From contig NZ_APVL01000003.1 in assembly GCF_000565285.1 (NCBI RefSeq), positions 248,001 through 312,000 on the forward strand: a stretch of 64,000 bases of DNA. The letters are read 5' to 3'. Positions 44,051 to 52,592 of this stretch are shown here, piece after piece. How positions within the stretch are numbered: position 1 is the first letter of the stretch; every line of letters starts with the position of its first letter. Source of the DNA: Cytobacillus firmus DS1. GTDB taxonomy: Bacteria; Bacillota; Bacilli; Bacillales; Cytobacillaceae. The translations under genes were made by a program, and so were the position numbers. The notes below the pieces were generated by a model. It was not told the origin of the DNA and did no database searches. It worked only from the letters and a program-made list of their open reading frames with translations.

Positions 44051-45013
44051 TCACTGACTATCGACCATTTGTGCTATCTTTATAGTCTGCAGCTCTTTTT
44101 GAACAATGCTTATTGAGGTAATACTACTTTTGGATCGTTGAGCTAATTCATTAGGCAGCTTTTGAATCTTCTCTATAGAAGCAGCTAAATCTTTTTCTAA
44201 ACTTTTTTTTATATCTGCACCAATTTCAGAACCGCCTTCATCTTCTTTCCAAAACTGAATTGCATTTAGCGTATTTTCCCCCATTTCCTGTATTGAAATA
44301 AATAGGGATCTAGTTTTATTTACTGTAATTAAAACACTAGAAGATAGTTCAAGAACTTTATGAGCTTCTATTGTAGTATTTCTTAAATCTTCAATTTGAT
44401 ATATCAAGTTTGAATTTAACTCTTGTTCAATTTGCAATAATTGTTCAATGTCTTTTTCCTTTTGATATTCTTCGTATAATAAACTTAACTTTTGATGAGA
44501 ATCACTCATCTCTTGCTGAATATCTGTTAAGTTCTCCAAACGAAATAATATGCCATCAATTTCACCAAGTTGAATCTGTGCAAAAGCTAAATTAGTACTT
44601 ATGTTACTTACAATTGGAAGATCAACAAAAGTGTTGACCCCTTTAACGACGGTAATGGCTGTTCCAAATTTGCCTATTGCATCCCTTATAGGAGCTAAAT
44701 TTTTATTTAGCCACTCAACATTTTTAACTAATAAATTTATATCCTGATTGTATTTATCTAGATCGCTAATTATTTTAGGTAATTCTGTTTCTATTACTTT
44801 TAACGAATTATTTTTAGCTTCATTTACTTGGTTCTTCATAGTATTTAGTTCTGTTGGGTCACCTTCACCCACACTATTGCTGACAGCCATTTTACTAGCT
44901 GTATATCCGATTGAACCTGAAATTACTATTGACGAAATAATTGTAATAGGAAACAAATATCTTTGGTATACCTGTTTCTGGTTAGATACAGCCCTCGTCC
45001 TCTCCTCTTCCAT
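44051..45013 (-). CDS. Orphan membrane-anchored coiled-coil protein (320 aa)
   Basis: I do not recognise this protein. AGGAGGGG lies eight bases before the ATG. A cytosolic basic start is followed by one membrane helix (about 22-42). About 270 residues of heptad-like, charged helix follow, interrupted by a hydrophobic stretch at about 110-145 (I-G-K-F-G-T-A-I-T-V-V-K-G). The layout resembles sensor or adhesion stalks and MCP-like helical bundles, but no signalling motif is seen. The coding sequence is AT-rich, the gene stands alone in decayed DNA, and it is probably horizontally acquired. Confidence 0.7.
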   Translation of the reverse strand: MEEERTRAVSNQKQVYQRYLFPITIISSIVISGSIGYTASKMAVSNSVGEGDPTELNTMKNQVNEAKNNSLKVIETELPKIISDLDKYNQDINLLVKNVEWLNKNLAPIRDAIGKFGTAITVVKGVNTFVDLPIVSNISTNLAFAQIQLGEIDGILFRLENLTDIQQEMSDSHQKLSLLYEEYQKEKDIEQLLQIEQELNSNLIYQIEDLRNTTIEAHKVLELSSSVLITVNKTRSLFISIQEMGENTLNAIQFWKEDEGGSEIGADIKKSLEKDLAASIEKIQKLPNELAQRSKSSITSISIVQKELQTIKIAQMVDSQ

Positions 45014-45135
45014 TTGCAGATTCCCCTCCTAAATTACGGTACTTCCTTCATTTGGATTCCGTTATATTTTATTTAATACTTTGTAAAATATTTTATTTAT
45101 TTTTTTATTCACTATTTCTACTTTCTGGTTTACCG

Positions 45136-45297
45136 TTACTTATGGTACGGTTTCCCCTCCAATTAATCTGAAAAGCCCTATTAACCTACTCCAATAATAT
45201 CAGCTTCATCAACTATGCGGAAACGTCATCTTCGAAAACGACAGCTTCTCGTCCGCCCGCTGCAAAACCTCCTGGCTCAATCCCATTAACAAGAGCC
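45136..45297 (-). pseudogene. rlmH 3'-end fragment, copy C
   Basis: On the minus strand this reads [20 protein letters not shown], as in the true RlmH. Single-base deletions then break the frame, before a final C-C-G-T-A-C-C-A-T-A-A-G-T-A-A matching the gene's 3' end. About 25 bases after the stop also match the region after the true rlmH. The orientation is the same as rlmH, which lies 3.5 kb away. Confidence 0.88.
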
Positions 45298-45306
45298 TGA
45301 CCTAAT

Positions 45307-45501
45307 TCAATGAGTTCTTTTAATTTTGAATTCGGTATAGGAAGTGAGACCATAGGTAAAGAAGGCTGTCCGGCTTTTAGCGTCTCCAATTACGACATCC
45401 CGCTCCGAAGCAAGGAGAATTCGGCATGTCATCATAGACTCTATATTCCCTAACAAAACAAAAGGTGAGCCAACATCTACTGTAGCCCACCTGTGAATTC
45501 C
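45307..45501 (-). pseudogene. Remnant of an unidentified gene
   Basis: One minus-strand frame is open for 64 codons and contains W-A-T-V-D-V-G-S-P-F-V-L-L-G-N and L-L-A-S-E-R-D-V-V-I-G-D-A-K-S. The composition looks coding, but there is no start codon or ribosome site. I do not recognise the family. The remaining bases from 45014 to 45135 and from 45502 to 45677 show nothing I can name. Confidence 0.45.
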
Positions 45502-45677
45502 TTTATAAAATTAGATAGATTTAATTCCTTAAAACCTATACCTATTATTTCATTAATTTTTGGTAGCTGGTTAAAAGTGCTTTCATTACTATACTGAAAA
45601 GGGGTTCAGTCCCAGTTGACATCAAGTGCAATTGATTCATAAGTATCCCTTGGATCACCTCATTGTTTTTTCACAAA

Positions 45678-45732
45678 AAGGGGGCCAGACCCTCAGCCCT
45701 TTAATGCGGTAGTATAGTTGGGGTCAGGCCCT
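45678..45732. repeat. REP-like palindrome, copy 5
   Basis: GGGGCCAGACCC and GGGGTCAGGCCCT flank CCCTTTAATGCGGTAGTAT. Confidence 0.83.
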
Positions 45733-45869
45733 GTTAACTCCTTAATTAATTACTGATATGATAGTCGAATGCGCATAAAGGAAAGCAGAAGCGCTATTAC
45801 ATAAAATGTACATAAAAAAGGTCGTATACTTATAGTATTGTTCTTGTTAACAGTTATCACTGCAAAGTC

Positions 45870-47537
45870 TTAAGACAGATTATCCTTTTCAAAAGGATGA
45901 TCAACAGGCAAGCACAATTCAACTGTAGTACCTTTGTTTAACTGACTAGAAATTCTCATAGTACCCCCATGATTTTCAATTATTCTAAAACAAATCATTA
46001 AACCTAATCCGGTACCATCTTCCTTAGTTGTATAAAAAGGTTCTCCTAGTTTAGTAATTTGTGCATTTTCTATTCCGACACCTTGATCAATTATAAGAAT
46101 ACTTACCATCTTTTCATTGATTCCCTTAACCTTTACAGTAATTTCTCCGCCATTTGGCATAGCTTCAATTGCATTTTTAAGAAGATTGATAGCAACTTGC
46201 TTTAACTGATTTTGTTCACATTTTATAAATGGAAGATTTAATTCAAACTCTGAAATAATTTGTATTTTTTTTATTATGGCCTGGGGTTCCAGCAATGAAA
46301 TGATACTTTTTAGTATCTGATTAATATCTTGATATTCGTACTTTATCACTTGTGGCTTTGAAAGAATTAGAAATTCACTAACTATTAGGTTAATACGATC
46401 TAATTCAGATAACATAATATCCACATAGGTTTTGGAAATATCAGGTTTTAGTAATTGAACAAAACCTTTTAGAGTGGTTAATGGATTTCGAATCTCATGA
46501 GCAACTCCTGCAGCTAATTGACCTACAGCTGATAGCTTATCGGACCTTCTTATCATTTCCTCTGCTAATTTAGATTCTGTGATATCTTTAGCAATTTCAT
46601 ATATACCAATAAATTCATTATCAGTGATTATAGGTATCATTTTTAGACTAATTGCCCTTTTTTTACCATCCTTATGAATCATTGATAAAGTAAATTCCTG
46701 ACGCTGTCCGTCACTAACATACTTATAATGCTCCATGTGCTTTTCTAGGTCTTCAGGAACAATGATTTCATCCCACTCTTTTTTTTGGAGCTCTTCAATA
46801 GTATAACCTAGTAGTTTTCCTGCAGCATTGTTTGCCTCTATTAATTTCCCATTTAAATTGAATGTAAAGATGGCATCGGTATTGTTTACAAATAATGACT
46901 TAAATCGTTGTTCAGTTTCTTCTAGACGTTTTACTAATAGTTTACGATTCTTTTCTTGGCTATGATTAAGTAATTCCTCTACTTTTTTTCTTTGATTAAT
47001 ATCAATATCAATTCCATTTAACTTTATAAGATTTCTGCTCGAGTCAAAAATAGGTTTAACGCGTTTTTGAATCCACTTTAACTCACCATTTGGCAGTAGA
47101 ATTCGGTACTCGCCTATTGCATCTTTTCCTTTTTTCAACTCATGCTCAAATTTACTTACAATATCAATATCTTCTTTGTAGACGACCTCTTTCCATAACT
47201 GTAAATTATTTTTAAATTCATCAGACGAATACCCATATAAATCACTAACTTTGGATGAAATCATTAATTTTTTGGAACGGAGATCAAATGAATAGATTAC
47301 AGCATCTACACTGTTGAAAAGTTCGTTTAATTCCTCATCTTTTTTCTTTATTTCTTTAGCGTAATATTTAGCTTTATCAAACTGTAATCCACTCCACCAT
47401 ACTGGGTAAATAAAAATGGCATTTAAGATCCATTCGGTTAACGGAATATACCCTAGAGATAAATATGTAAATATTTTAAATATAGCTCCGGAAAACAACA
47501 AAATGCCCAGTGCCCATATTCTTCCTGTATACTTCAC
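45870..47537 (-). CDS. PAS-domain sensor histidine kinase, sporulation type
   Basis: The protein has 555 residues from the GTG at 47537, seven bases after GGAGG. A TTG at 47543 is too close to that site. Two membrane helices (about 8-28 and 32-50) precede two PAS domains (about 70-190 and 205-325). The HisKA motif is V-A-H-E-I-R-N-P-L-T-T-L-K-G, and the HATPase has N-L-L-K-N-A-I-E-A, D-Q-G-V-G-I and G-T-G-L-G-L. Its kinase core resembles that at 32292. It lies between rlmH fragments B and C, without a response regulator, and is AT-rich. Confidence 0.87.
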   Translation of the reverse strand: MKYTGRIWALGILLFSGAIFKIFTYLSLGYIPLTEWILNAIFIYPVWWSGLQFDKAKYYAKEIKKKDEELNELFNSVDAVIYSFDLRSKKLMISSKVSDLYGYSSDEFKNNLQLWKEVVYKEDIDIVSKFEHELKKGKDAIGEYRILLPNGELKWIQKRVKPIFDSSRNLIKLNGIDIDINQRKKVEELLNHSQEKNRKLLVKRLEETEQRFKSLFVNNTDAIFTFNLNGKLIEANNAAGKLLGYTIEELQKKEWDEIIVPEDLEKHMEHYKYVSDGQRQEFTLSMIHKDGKKRAISLKMIPIITDNEFIGIYEIAKDITESKLAEEMIRRSDKLSAVGQLAAGVAHEIRNPLTTLKGFVQLLKPDISKTYVDIMLSELDRINLIVSEFLILSKPQVIKYEYQDINQILKSIISLLEPQAIIKKIQIISEFELNLPFIKCEQNQLKQVAINLLKNAIEAMPNGGEITVKVKGINEKMVSILIIDQGVGIENAQITKLGEPFYTTKEDGTGLGLMICFRIIENHGGTMRISSQLNKGTTVELCLPVDHPFEKDNLS

Positions 47538-47740
47538 ATTCAATCCTCCATTAATTTTAAGAAAAATCTATATCAAATTAAATGTTAAAAACACCTTATC
47601 AAAATATTTAATTTTTCAACTTACATATTTTTTTCGCACAAATTTTTATAATTTTTCAATCATGAATATAGTACCATATTCCTACTTATATATCTTTTAG
47701 AAAAAAAACAAAAGTAGCCATTTAAATATTCTGATATGAC

Positions 47741-47766
47741 AAAAAAGAGGAGTGCCTCCTCTTTTT
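47741..47766. terminator. Isolated hairpin terminator
   Basis: AAAAGAGGAG and CCTCCTCTTTT form a stem with A and T runs on both sides. No gene ends nearby, so it may be left from a lost gene. The other bases of 47544-48061 are AT-rich, with a TATAAT at 48015-48020 likely serving the chimeric gene. Confidence 0.65.
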
Positions 47767-47944
47767 GTATTTTCTTGACCACTTCGTATTCATTTTTCAG
47801 CTAATTAATATCACTCTTTAGTTTATGTTACTTTCTTATTAATGGTTAGGACATACTTGGATTTGATCAATAAGCCACTCGGATAGACTAGTGTTAACTT
47901 AAAGTGATAGTCTTTCTCCGCATTATTTTTAATGGATTTTACAG

Positions 47945-47966
47945 TTACTTATGATACGGTTCATCC
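47945..47966 (-). repeat. rlmH 3'-end fragment, copy B (att-like)
   Basis: The minus strand reads GAACCGTATCATAAGTAA, encoding E-P-Y-H-K-stop as at the true rlmH end. Only about 20-25 bases are shared. Confidence 0.72.
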
Positions 47967-48061
47967 AAATTCATTGGTAATATATATGAACATACTTAAA
48001 ATTCCATTATTATGTATAATAATACTATGAAAAATAAGTTATCTGCTTTGGAGATAGTATT

Positions 48062-48529
48062 ATGACAAAAAATGAATCTACCAATTTCGTATTGCATGCA
48101 AAAAGTGAACAGTTTTACTGGGAAGGAAATGGCCAACTGTCCATTAAAACATTCTTTAATGGTAAAGCCCATTATAAAACTAACAAAGGCTTTTTTGCTG
48201 TTGAAGAGAGTAGATACCTACTCCTCAATGAAGGTGCATACACAATTTCAATTGATGAACCTAAGGTTGTAGAATCCTTTTGTCTTTTCTTTAAAGATGG
48301 GTTACGACTTATGTTATCACTACCAGAAAAAGATGAATTCGCTCATTCAAGTTCAGTTATTTATTTTCAAGTACCTAATATTAAAGATACTTATGAGCGC
48401 TTAGTAGGTAAAGAAGTTATCTTTATTGATGAACCACATATTGTAGCGAAAATGGGACAAACAGAAACATGGATGGTATTTTTTAAAGATACAGAAGATA
48501 ATACTCATGCAATTATGAGTGAAGTATAG
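48062..48529 (+). CDS. Chimeric protein: AraC-type sensor N-terminus fused to glyoxalase-like C-terminus
   Basis: This is a 155-residue protein with GGAG upstream of the ATG. Residues 1 to about 80 (N-F-V-L-H-A-K-S-E-Q-F-Y-W-E-G, then R-Y-L-L-L-N-E-G) look like the cupin sensor start of Bacillus AraC regulators. From about residue 82 (M-L-S-L-P-E-K-D-E-F) to the end it is the last half of a VOC/glyoxalase-fold protein, with M-V-F-F-K-D-T-E-D-N-T-H-A. The AraC DNA-binding part and the first VOC half are missing, and the join is in frame after F-F-K-D-G. It probably arose by deletion between two genes. Function is doubtful. Confidence 0.72.
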   Translation: MTKNESTNFVLHAKSEQFYWEGNGQLSIKTFFNGKAHYKTNKGFFAVEESRYLLLNEGAYTISIDEPKVVESFCLFFKDGLRLMLSLPEKDEFAHSSSVIYFQVPNIKDTYERLVGKEVIFIDEPHIVAKMGQTETWMVFFKDTEDNTHAIMSEV

Positions 48530-48544
48530 GTATAAGAAAACCAA

Positions 48545-48577
48545 AAGGAGACCGTTAAAATAACCAACGGTCTCCTT
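48545..48577. terminator. Terminator between the chimeric gene and rlmH
   Basis: AAGGAGACCGTT pairs perfectly with AACGGTCTCCTT around a 9-base loop, between convergent genes. Confidence 0.85.
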
Positions 48578-48640
48578 CCATTTAAATTAGCCTTTTTAAG
48601 AAATCTTTATCCAGAGTTACTTCCACTCTCTGCTTTACCA

Positions 48641-49120
48641 CTATTTGTGATACGGTTCCCCCCGATTAATCCGAAACGCCCTATATATTTGCTCCAAAAG
48701 TATCAGCTTCATCAACTGATGCGGAAACGTCATCTTCGAAAAAGACAGCTTATCATCCGCCCGCTGCAAAACCTCCTGGCTCAACCCCAGTGATCCGCCA
48801 ATGACAAACGCAATCTTACTCTTCCCATATGTAGCCAGTTTATCAAGAGTATCAGCCAATTCTTCCGACGATTTCATCTTCCCTTCAATAGCCAAAGCAA
48901 TGACATGGGCATCCGGATGAATTTTTGCCAGAATCCGCTCGCCTTCTTTTTGCTTGACCTGAATCATTTCCGTTTCGCTTAGTTCTTCAGGGGCTTTTTC
49001 ATCGGGAACCTCGATGATGTCCATTTTGGCGTAGGCTGACAGTCTTTTTAGGTATTCGTCAATTCCTTGCTTCAAGTATTTTTCTTTTAGCTTTCCGACC
49101 GTAATAATAGAGATATTCAC
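48641..49120 (-). CDS. rlmH: 23S rRNA (pseudouridine-1915-N3)-methyltransferase RlmH
   Basis: This 159-residue SPOUT-family enzyme has the length of other RlmH proteins. The trefoil-knot segment F-V-I-G-G-S-L-G-L and the C-terminal [16 protein letters not shown] are conserved. It ends in G-E-P-Y-H-K. It methylates pseudouridine 1915 in helix 69 using SAM. In staphylococci the 3' end of this gene (orfX) is the SCCmec attachment site, and extra copies of this gene's end occur at 47945 and 45136. Confidence 0.96.
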   Translation of the reverse strand: MNISIITVGKLKEKYLKQGIDEYLKRLSAYAKMDIIEVPDEKAPEELSETEMIQVKQKEGERILAKIHPDAHVIALAIEGKMKSSEELADTLDKLATYGKSKIAFVIGGSLGLSQEVLQRADDKLSFSKMTFPHQLMKLILLEQIYRAFRINRGEPYHK

Positions 49121-49146
49121 AGCATGTCCTCACTTTACAAACAAGA

Positions 49147-49454
49147 TATCCACAGAAGTTATCCACATGTCCACATTTTTAATCCACATGTTGTATGGGA
49201 TCATTCGTTCGCTACAACATATATTGCGGTATTTTGACAATATTCACAGGTTGTTGATAACTTTTTATCACCTTCAAGTTTTGTTAATTGCGGGAATGTT
49301 TCGTACTCATCAACCACTATATCTATTGCCAGATCAACGTGTTCGTCACAGCAGTAAATCATTTTCAGCATGCTCCTTTTTAGGCGGGAAGCCTGTTTTT
49401 TTATCCGATCTGTGGATAATTTTTATTTTCGGTTATGTATTTAAGTTATCCACA
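49147..49454. promoter_or_regulatory. DnaA-box cluster between rlmH and htrC
   Basis: Three perfect TTATCCACA boxes lie at 49159-49167 (+), 49411-49419 (-) and 49446-49454 (+). Near matches are ATATCCACA at 49146 and TGTTGATAA at about 49252. I recall that B. subtilis has a regulatory DnaA-box cluster at yydA (rlmH), so this is probably its counterpart that titrates DnaA. No gene lies in this 390-base gap. Confidence 0.8.
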
Positions 49455-49510
49455 TCTCATAGTAACAAAACAATAAAAAACAGGAAAGCGATTATCGCTT
49501 TCCCATTTCA

Positions 49511-50737
49511 TTAAAATGTCTCCCCGCTCAGCTTCATCGTTACTTCCTGGGTTTTGCCGTCGCGGTAAATTTTGATTTTCATTTGGTCGCCCACTGATTT
49601 CTTCGTATAGAGATGCTGGCGCAGTTCGATGATGTCTTTGATTTCCTGTCCATCCATCTCGACGATGACATCCATTTCCTTCAGTCCTGCCTGTGCCGCT
49701 GGAGAGTTCGGTTCTACAGATGTGATGGCCACACCTGATTTCACATCCTTCGGCAGCTTCAGTGCTTCCTGCTGGTAATATCCAGGAATCTCATTAACAG
49801 ATGCCAGCTGCACGCCCATATACGGACGTTTGACTTCTCCAAACTTTTCGAGGTCATCAATGACTGGTCTTGCATAATTAATCGGGATCGCCAATCCGAT
49901 TCCTTCTACGGCGCTCTCTGCAATTTTCATGGAGTTGATGCCAATGAGCTGGCCGCTGATATTAACCAGCGCTCCTCCGCTGTTACCCGGGTTGATGGCG
50001 GCATCTGTCTGCAGAACCTCTGCCTGCCAGTCTACTGTGCCATTCTGGTCAATATCAACCGGTATGGCACGCTCCAGTCCTGAAATAATTCCCTGTGTGA
50101 CAGAGCCGGAGAACTGGCCAAGAGGGTTTCCGATGGCAATGACAGGCTCGCCTGGCTTCAGTGCGTCGGAATCGCCGAATTCAGCTACTGTTTTAATTTC
50201 CTTTCCTTCTACCTCAAGCACTGCAAGATCTGTCCATATGTCGCTGCCAACAAGTCTTGCCGGGAGCTTGGTGCCATCCTGCAGACTTACTTCCAGTTCC
50301 TGAGCGCCTTCTACCACATGGTGGTTTGTCACGATGAAGGCTGTATTTCCTTCCTTCTTATAAATAACTCCGGAACCTGTTCCGGCGGGCTGGCCGGCAC
50401 TGCCGTTCCCTTCATTCGACCAAAAACCTGCTGTCTGGATGTTCGTAATGCTTACGACCGCATCTCCGGCTTTATCAACCGCCTTGGTTACATCGGTTGT
50501 CACATCGACTGAGACATTCTGCGTCCTGGCATTATTGTCCCCGGCTGCTTCATCCTGCAGCTTTTCATCCGGTTCAACCGTATAAGGGAGCACGTCGTAG
50601 TCAGCCAGCTTTGGGACTGCAACCACGACCAGAATGGCCCCTAGTATGATGCCAACAAGGCTGGCCAGAAAGTATCCGCCCTTGTTGCCCTTTTGCCCTT
50701 TATAACGGTTCTGATGATCTTGATCATAATAGCCCAA
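49511..50737 (-). CDS. htrC: HtrA-family serine protease with PDZ domain (YycK/HtrC)
   Basis: The protein has 408 residues from the TTG at 50737, with AAAGGATG eight bases upstream. A short cytosolic tail and one membrane helix (about 23-45) anchor it. The trypsin-like domain holds the triad His (T-N-H-H-V-V), Asp (T-D-L-A-V-L) and Ser (G-N-S-G-G-A-L). One PDZ domain follows from about residue 305. It degrades misfolded proteins outside the membrane. It is the last gene of the wal cluster, beyond a terminator-like hairpin. Confidence 0.94.
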   Translation of the reverse strand: MGYYDQDHQNRYKGQKGNKGGYFLASLVGIILGAILVVVAVPKLADYDVLPYTVEPDEKLQDEAAGDNNARTQNVSVDVTTDVTKAVDKAGDAVVSITNIQTAGFWSNEGNGSAGQPAGTGSGVIYKKEGNTAFIVTNHHVVEGAQELEVSLQDGTKLPARLVGSDIWTDLAVLEVEGKEIKTVAEFGDSDALKPGEPVIAIGNPLGQFSGSVTQGIISGLERAIPVDIDQNGTVDWQAEVLQTDAAINPGNSGGALVNISGQLIGINSMKIAESAVEGIGLAIPINYARPVIDDLEKFGEVKRPYMGVQLASVNEIPGYYQQEALKLPKDVKSGVAITSVEPNSPAAQAGLKEMDVIVEMDGQEIKDIIELRQHLYTKKSVGDQMKIKIYRDGKTQEVTMKLSGETF

Positions 50738-50921
50738 ACTGCACCCATCCTTTCTTTCTTTTGCAAAAAAAACGGCTGTTTTTAATATAAATGCTAAAAC
50801 TTAGTCTTCCTTTATACCCATTATTATACTCTTCTGTTTTTAGAAATCTAATAAAAACGCACCCGCTGCAGCAATCTTACGACTTTGTTCATACTTTAGT
50901 AAAATTCCTTCAAAAAAGAAA

Positions 50922-50966
50922 AAGAGGAACACACGAAAAACAGCTGTCTCTCTGTGTATTCCTCTT
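50922..50966 (-). terminator. Terminator after yycJ
   Basis: AAGAGGAA-ACAC pairs with GTGT-TTCCTCTT with an 18-base inner part; a T-rich stretch follows on the minus strand. Confidence 0.8.
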
Positions 50967-50977
50967 ATGATTTAAGT

Positions 50978-51772
50978 TTAAACGGCTGTTAAAATCGTCG
51001 GCACCTTCGGGTCGGTATCAAAAAGGTCGAATTGTTCGCCGACGATGATTCCTCGGCTTTCAAGTGTCTGGGCGACAGACATTCTCGCCAGATCTTTAAT
51101 ATTGTTATCCTGGCTTAAGTGGGCCAGATAAAAGCTCTTCGTCCGGTCGCCGGCCACTTCACTCATCGCCAGCGCCGCATCCTCATTGGATACATGGCCG
51201 ACATCGCTTAAGATCCTTCTTTTAATATTCCACGGGTAGCGGCCCATGCGAAGCATCTGAACATCATGATTGCTTTCAAATACGTAAGCCTCTGCATTGG
51301 AAATCAGGCCTTTCATGCGGTCACTGACGTAGCCTGTATCGGTAATCAGGACAAGCTTTTTCCCGTTATGATGGAACACATAAAACATCGGGTCGGCTGC
51401 ATCATGGGAAACCCCGAAGGATTGGATATCCAGGGATCCGAATGTTTTCACGGCTTCCATATCAAAATGAAACTTCTGGTCAACCGGGACTTGCCCAATC
51501 AGTCCGTCCATGGCCAGCCATGTTTTTTCATTGGCATAGATCGGGAGGTTATACTTGCGGGCAAGAATCCCGACACCCTTGATATGATCGCTATGCTCAT
51601 GGGTCACCATTATGCCTGAAAGCTTGCCGATGTCCCGGCCGATATGCTGAAATAATCCTTCCATTTGCTTCCCGCTTAAACCGGCATCCACCAGAAAGGA
51701 ATGTTCCTCCGTCTCGACAAAGATCGCATTCCCAGTACTGCCGCTCGCGAGAACGCTGAATTGTAAAGACAT
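50978..51772 (-). CDS. yycJ: MBL-fold metallohydrolase YycJ (WalJ)
   Basis: The protein has 264 residues. The metallo-beta-lactamase motif T-H-E-H-S-D-H-I lies at about 57-64, and further metal ligands are in L-V-I-T-D-T-G-Y and S-N-H-D. Homologues are 5'-3' exonuclease-like and were linked to coordination of cell division and DNA repair. It follows yycI by 7 bases in the operon. Confidence 0.93.
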   Translation of the reverse strand: MSLQFSVLASGSTGNAIFVETEEHSFLVDAGLSGKQMEGLFQHIGRDIGKLSGIMVTHEHSDHIKGVGILARKYNLPIYANEKTWLAMDGLIGQVPVDQKFHFDMEAVKTFGSLDIQSFGVSHDAADPMFYVFHHNGKKLVLITDTGYVSDRMKGLISNAEAYVFESNHDVQMLRMGRYPWNIKRRILSDVGHVSNEDAALAMSEVAGDRTKSFYLAHLSQDNNIKDLARMSVAQTLESRGIIVGEQFDLFDTDPKVPTILTAV

Positions 51773-51779
51773 GTTCTCC

Positions 51780-52592
51780 TCACTCCACTATTTTTTTCTC
51801 TTCGTTGTTCAGCTGAATAATTTTCCCTTCAAAAGCATCCACAAATAAATTCTCCTCGCCATTAATGACAAATCGCCAGGCAGGCGTCAATAATTGTGAA
51901 GAGCTCAGATGGACGAAAGTGAAATAACCCAGCTCTACATTTGTAATTTTTGACTTAGGCAGAAGCGAGCCATTTTTGTAAAGGGTCTCAACAGCTTTTA
52001 TCGGCTGAATGACTTTTTCGCTTTCTTCCTTCGACTCAATCTTTTCCAGGAGCGTCTGCTTATAAGAGACAATTTCATTTTCATCATTCAAATAAAATGT
52101 GAGCTCGCCATTTAAATTCATATAAAACATCTTGTCTTCGAATTCCTGATAATACGTGATTTTATTGCTGTCACGAGGCTTGTCCCAGAAGCGGTACTGA
52201 TCTCCGTATAACACCCTGTTTTTGATAAAGGCGGATAGTTCGGACGGACTGAACTTGTCACTGATCTTTATCGGCTCATCCAGAACTGAATTCAAGGTGG
52301 TTCCTTCTGAAATCGTAATCTCCTGGCCTTCAAGCTTTGTATCTTTCAGACCCTCAAGTTCTTCAATATCAAATTCCACCGGCTTCGCCCTCAAGTAACG
52401 GTCTTTCGGGTTGCTTTTCGGAAGGGGTGACTCAAATGTGATCTCCGCACTCTTAAGCTGTTTTTCCAGGGATGCCTGGGCGATCGGTTCAAATTTACTG
52501 GCTTCCTTTAATTTGAAAAACTCGTACATCAAGTAAATATCCAGCACCAGGAAGGTTAAAATAAAGATTGTTTTGATCTTACTCCAATCCAT
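51780..52592 (-). CDS. yycI: WalRK regulatory protein YycI
   Basis: The protein has 270 residues: a short cytosolic start, one membrane helix (about 7-26) and an extracytoplasmic domain. It matches YycI in length, topology and place. In B. subtilis YycI and YycH bind WalK at the membrane and restrain its kinase activity. It overlaps yycH by 14 bases. Confidence 0.93.
   Translation of the reverse strand: MDWSKIKTIFILTFLVLDIYLMYEFFKLKEASKFEPIAQASLEKQLKSAEITFESPLPKSNPKDRYLRAKPVEFDIEELEGLKDTKLEGQEITISEGTTLNSVLDEPIKISDKFSPSELSAFIKNRVLYGDQYRFWDKPRDSNKITYYQEFEDKMFYMNLNGELTFYLNDENEIVSYKQTLLEKIESKEESEKVIQPIKAVETLYKNGSLLPKSKITNVELGYFTFVHLSSSQLLTPAWRFVINGEENLFVDAFEGKIIQLNNEEKKIVE

Noticed and set aside
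45014-45135. Possible promoter region of the orphan coiled-coil gene
   Set aside because: The stretch is AT-rich throughout, but I could not find a -35/-10 pair that stands out.
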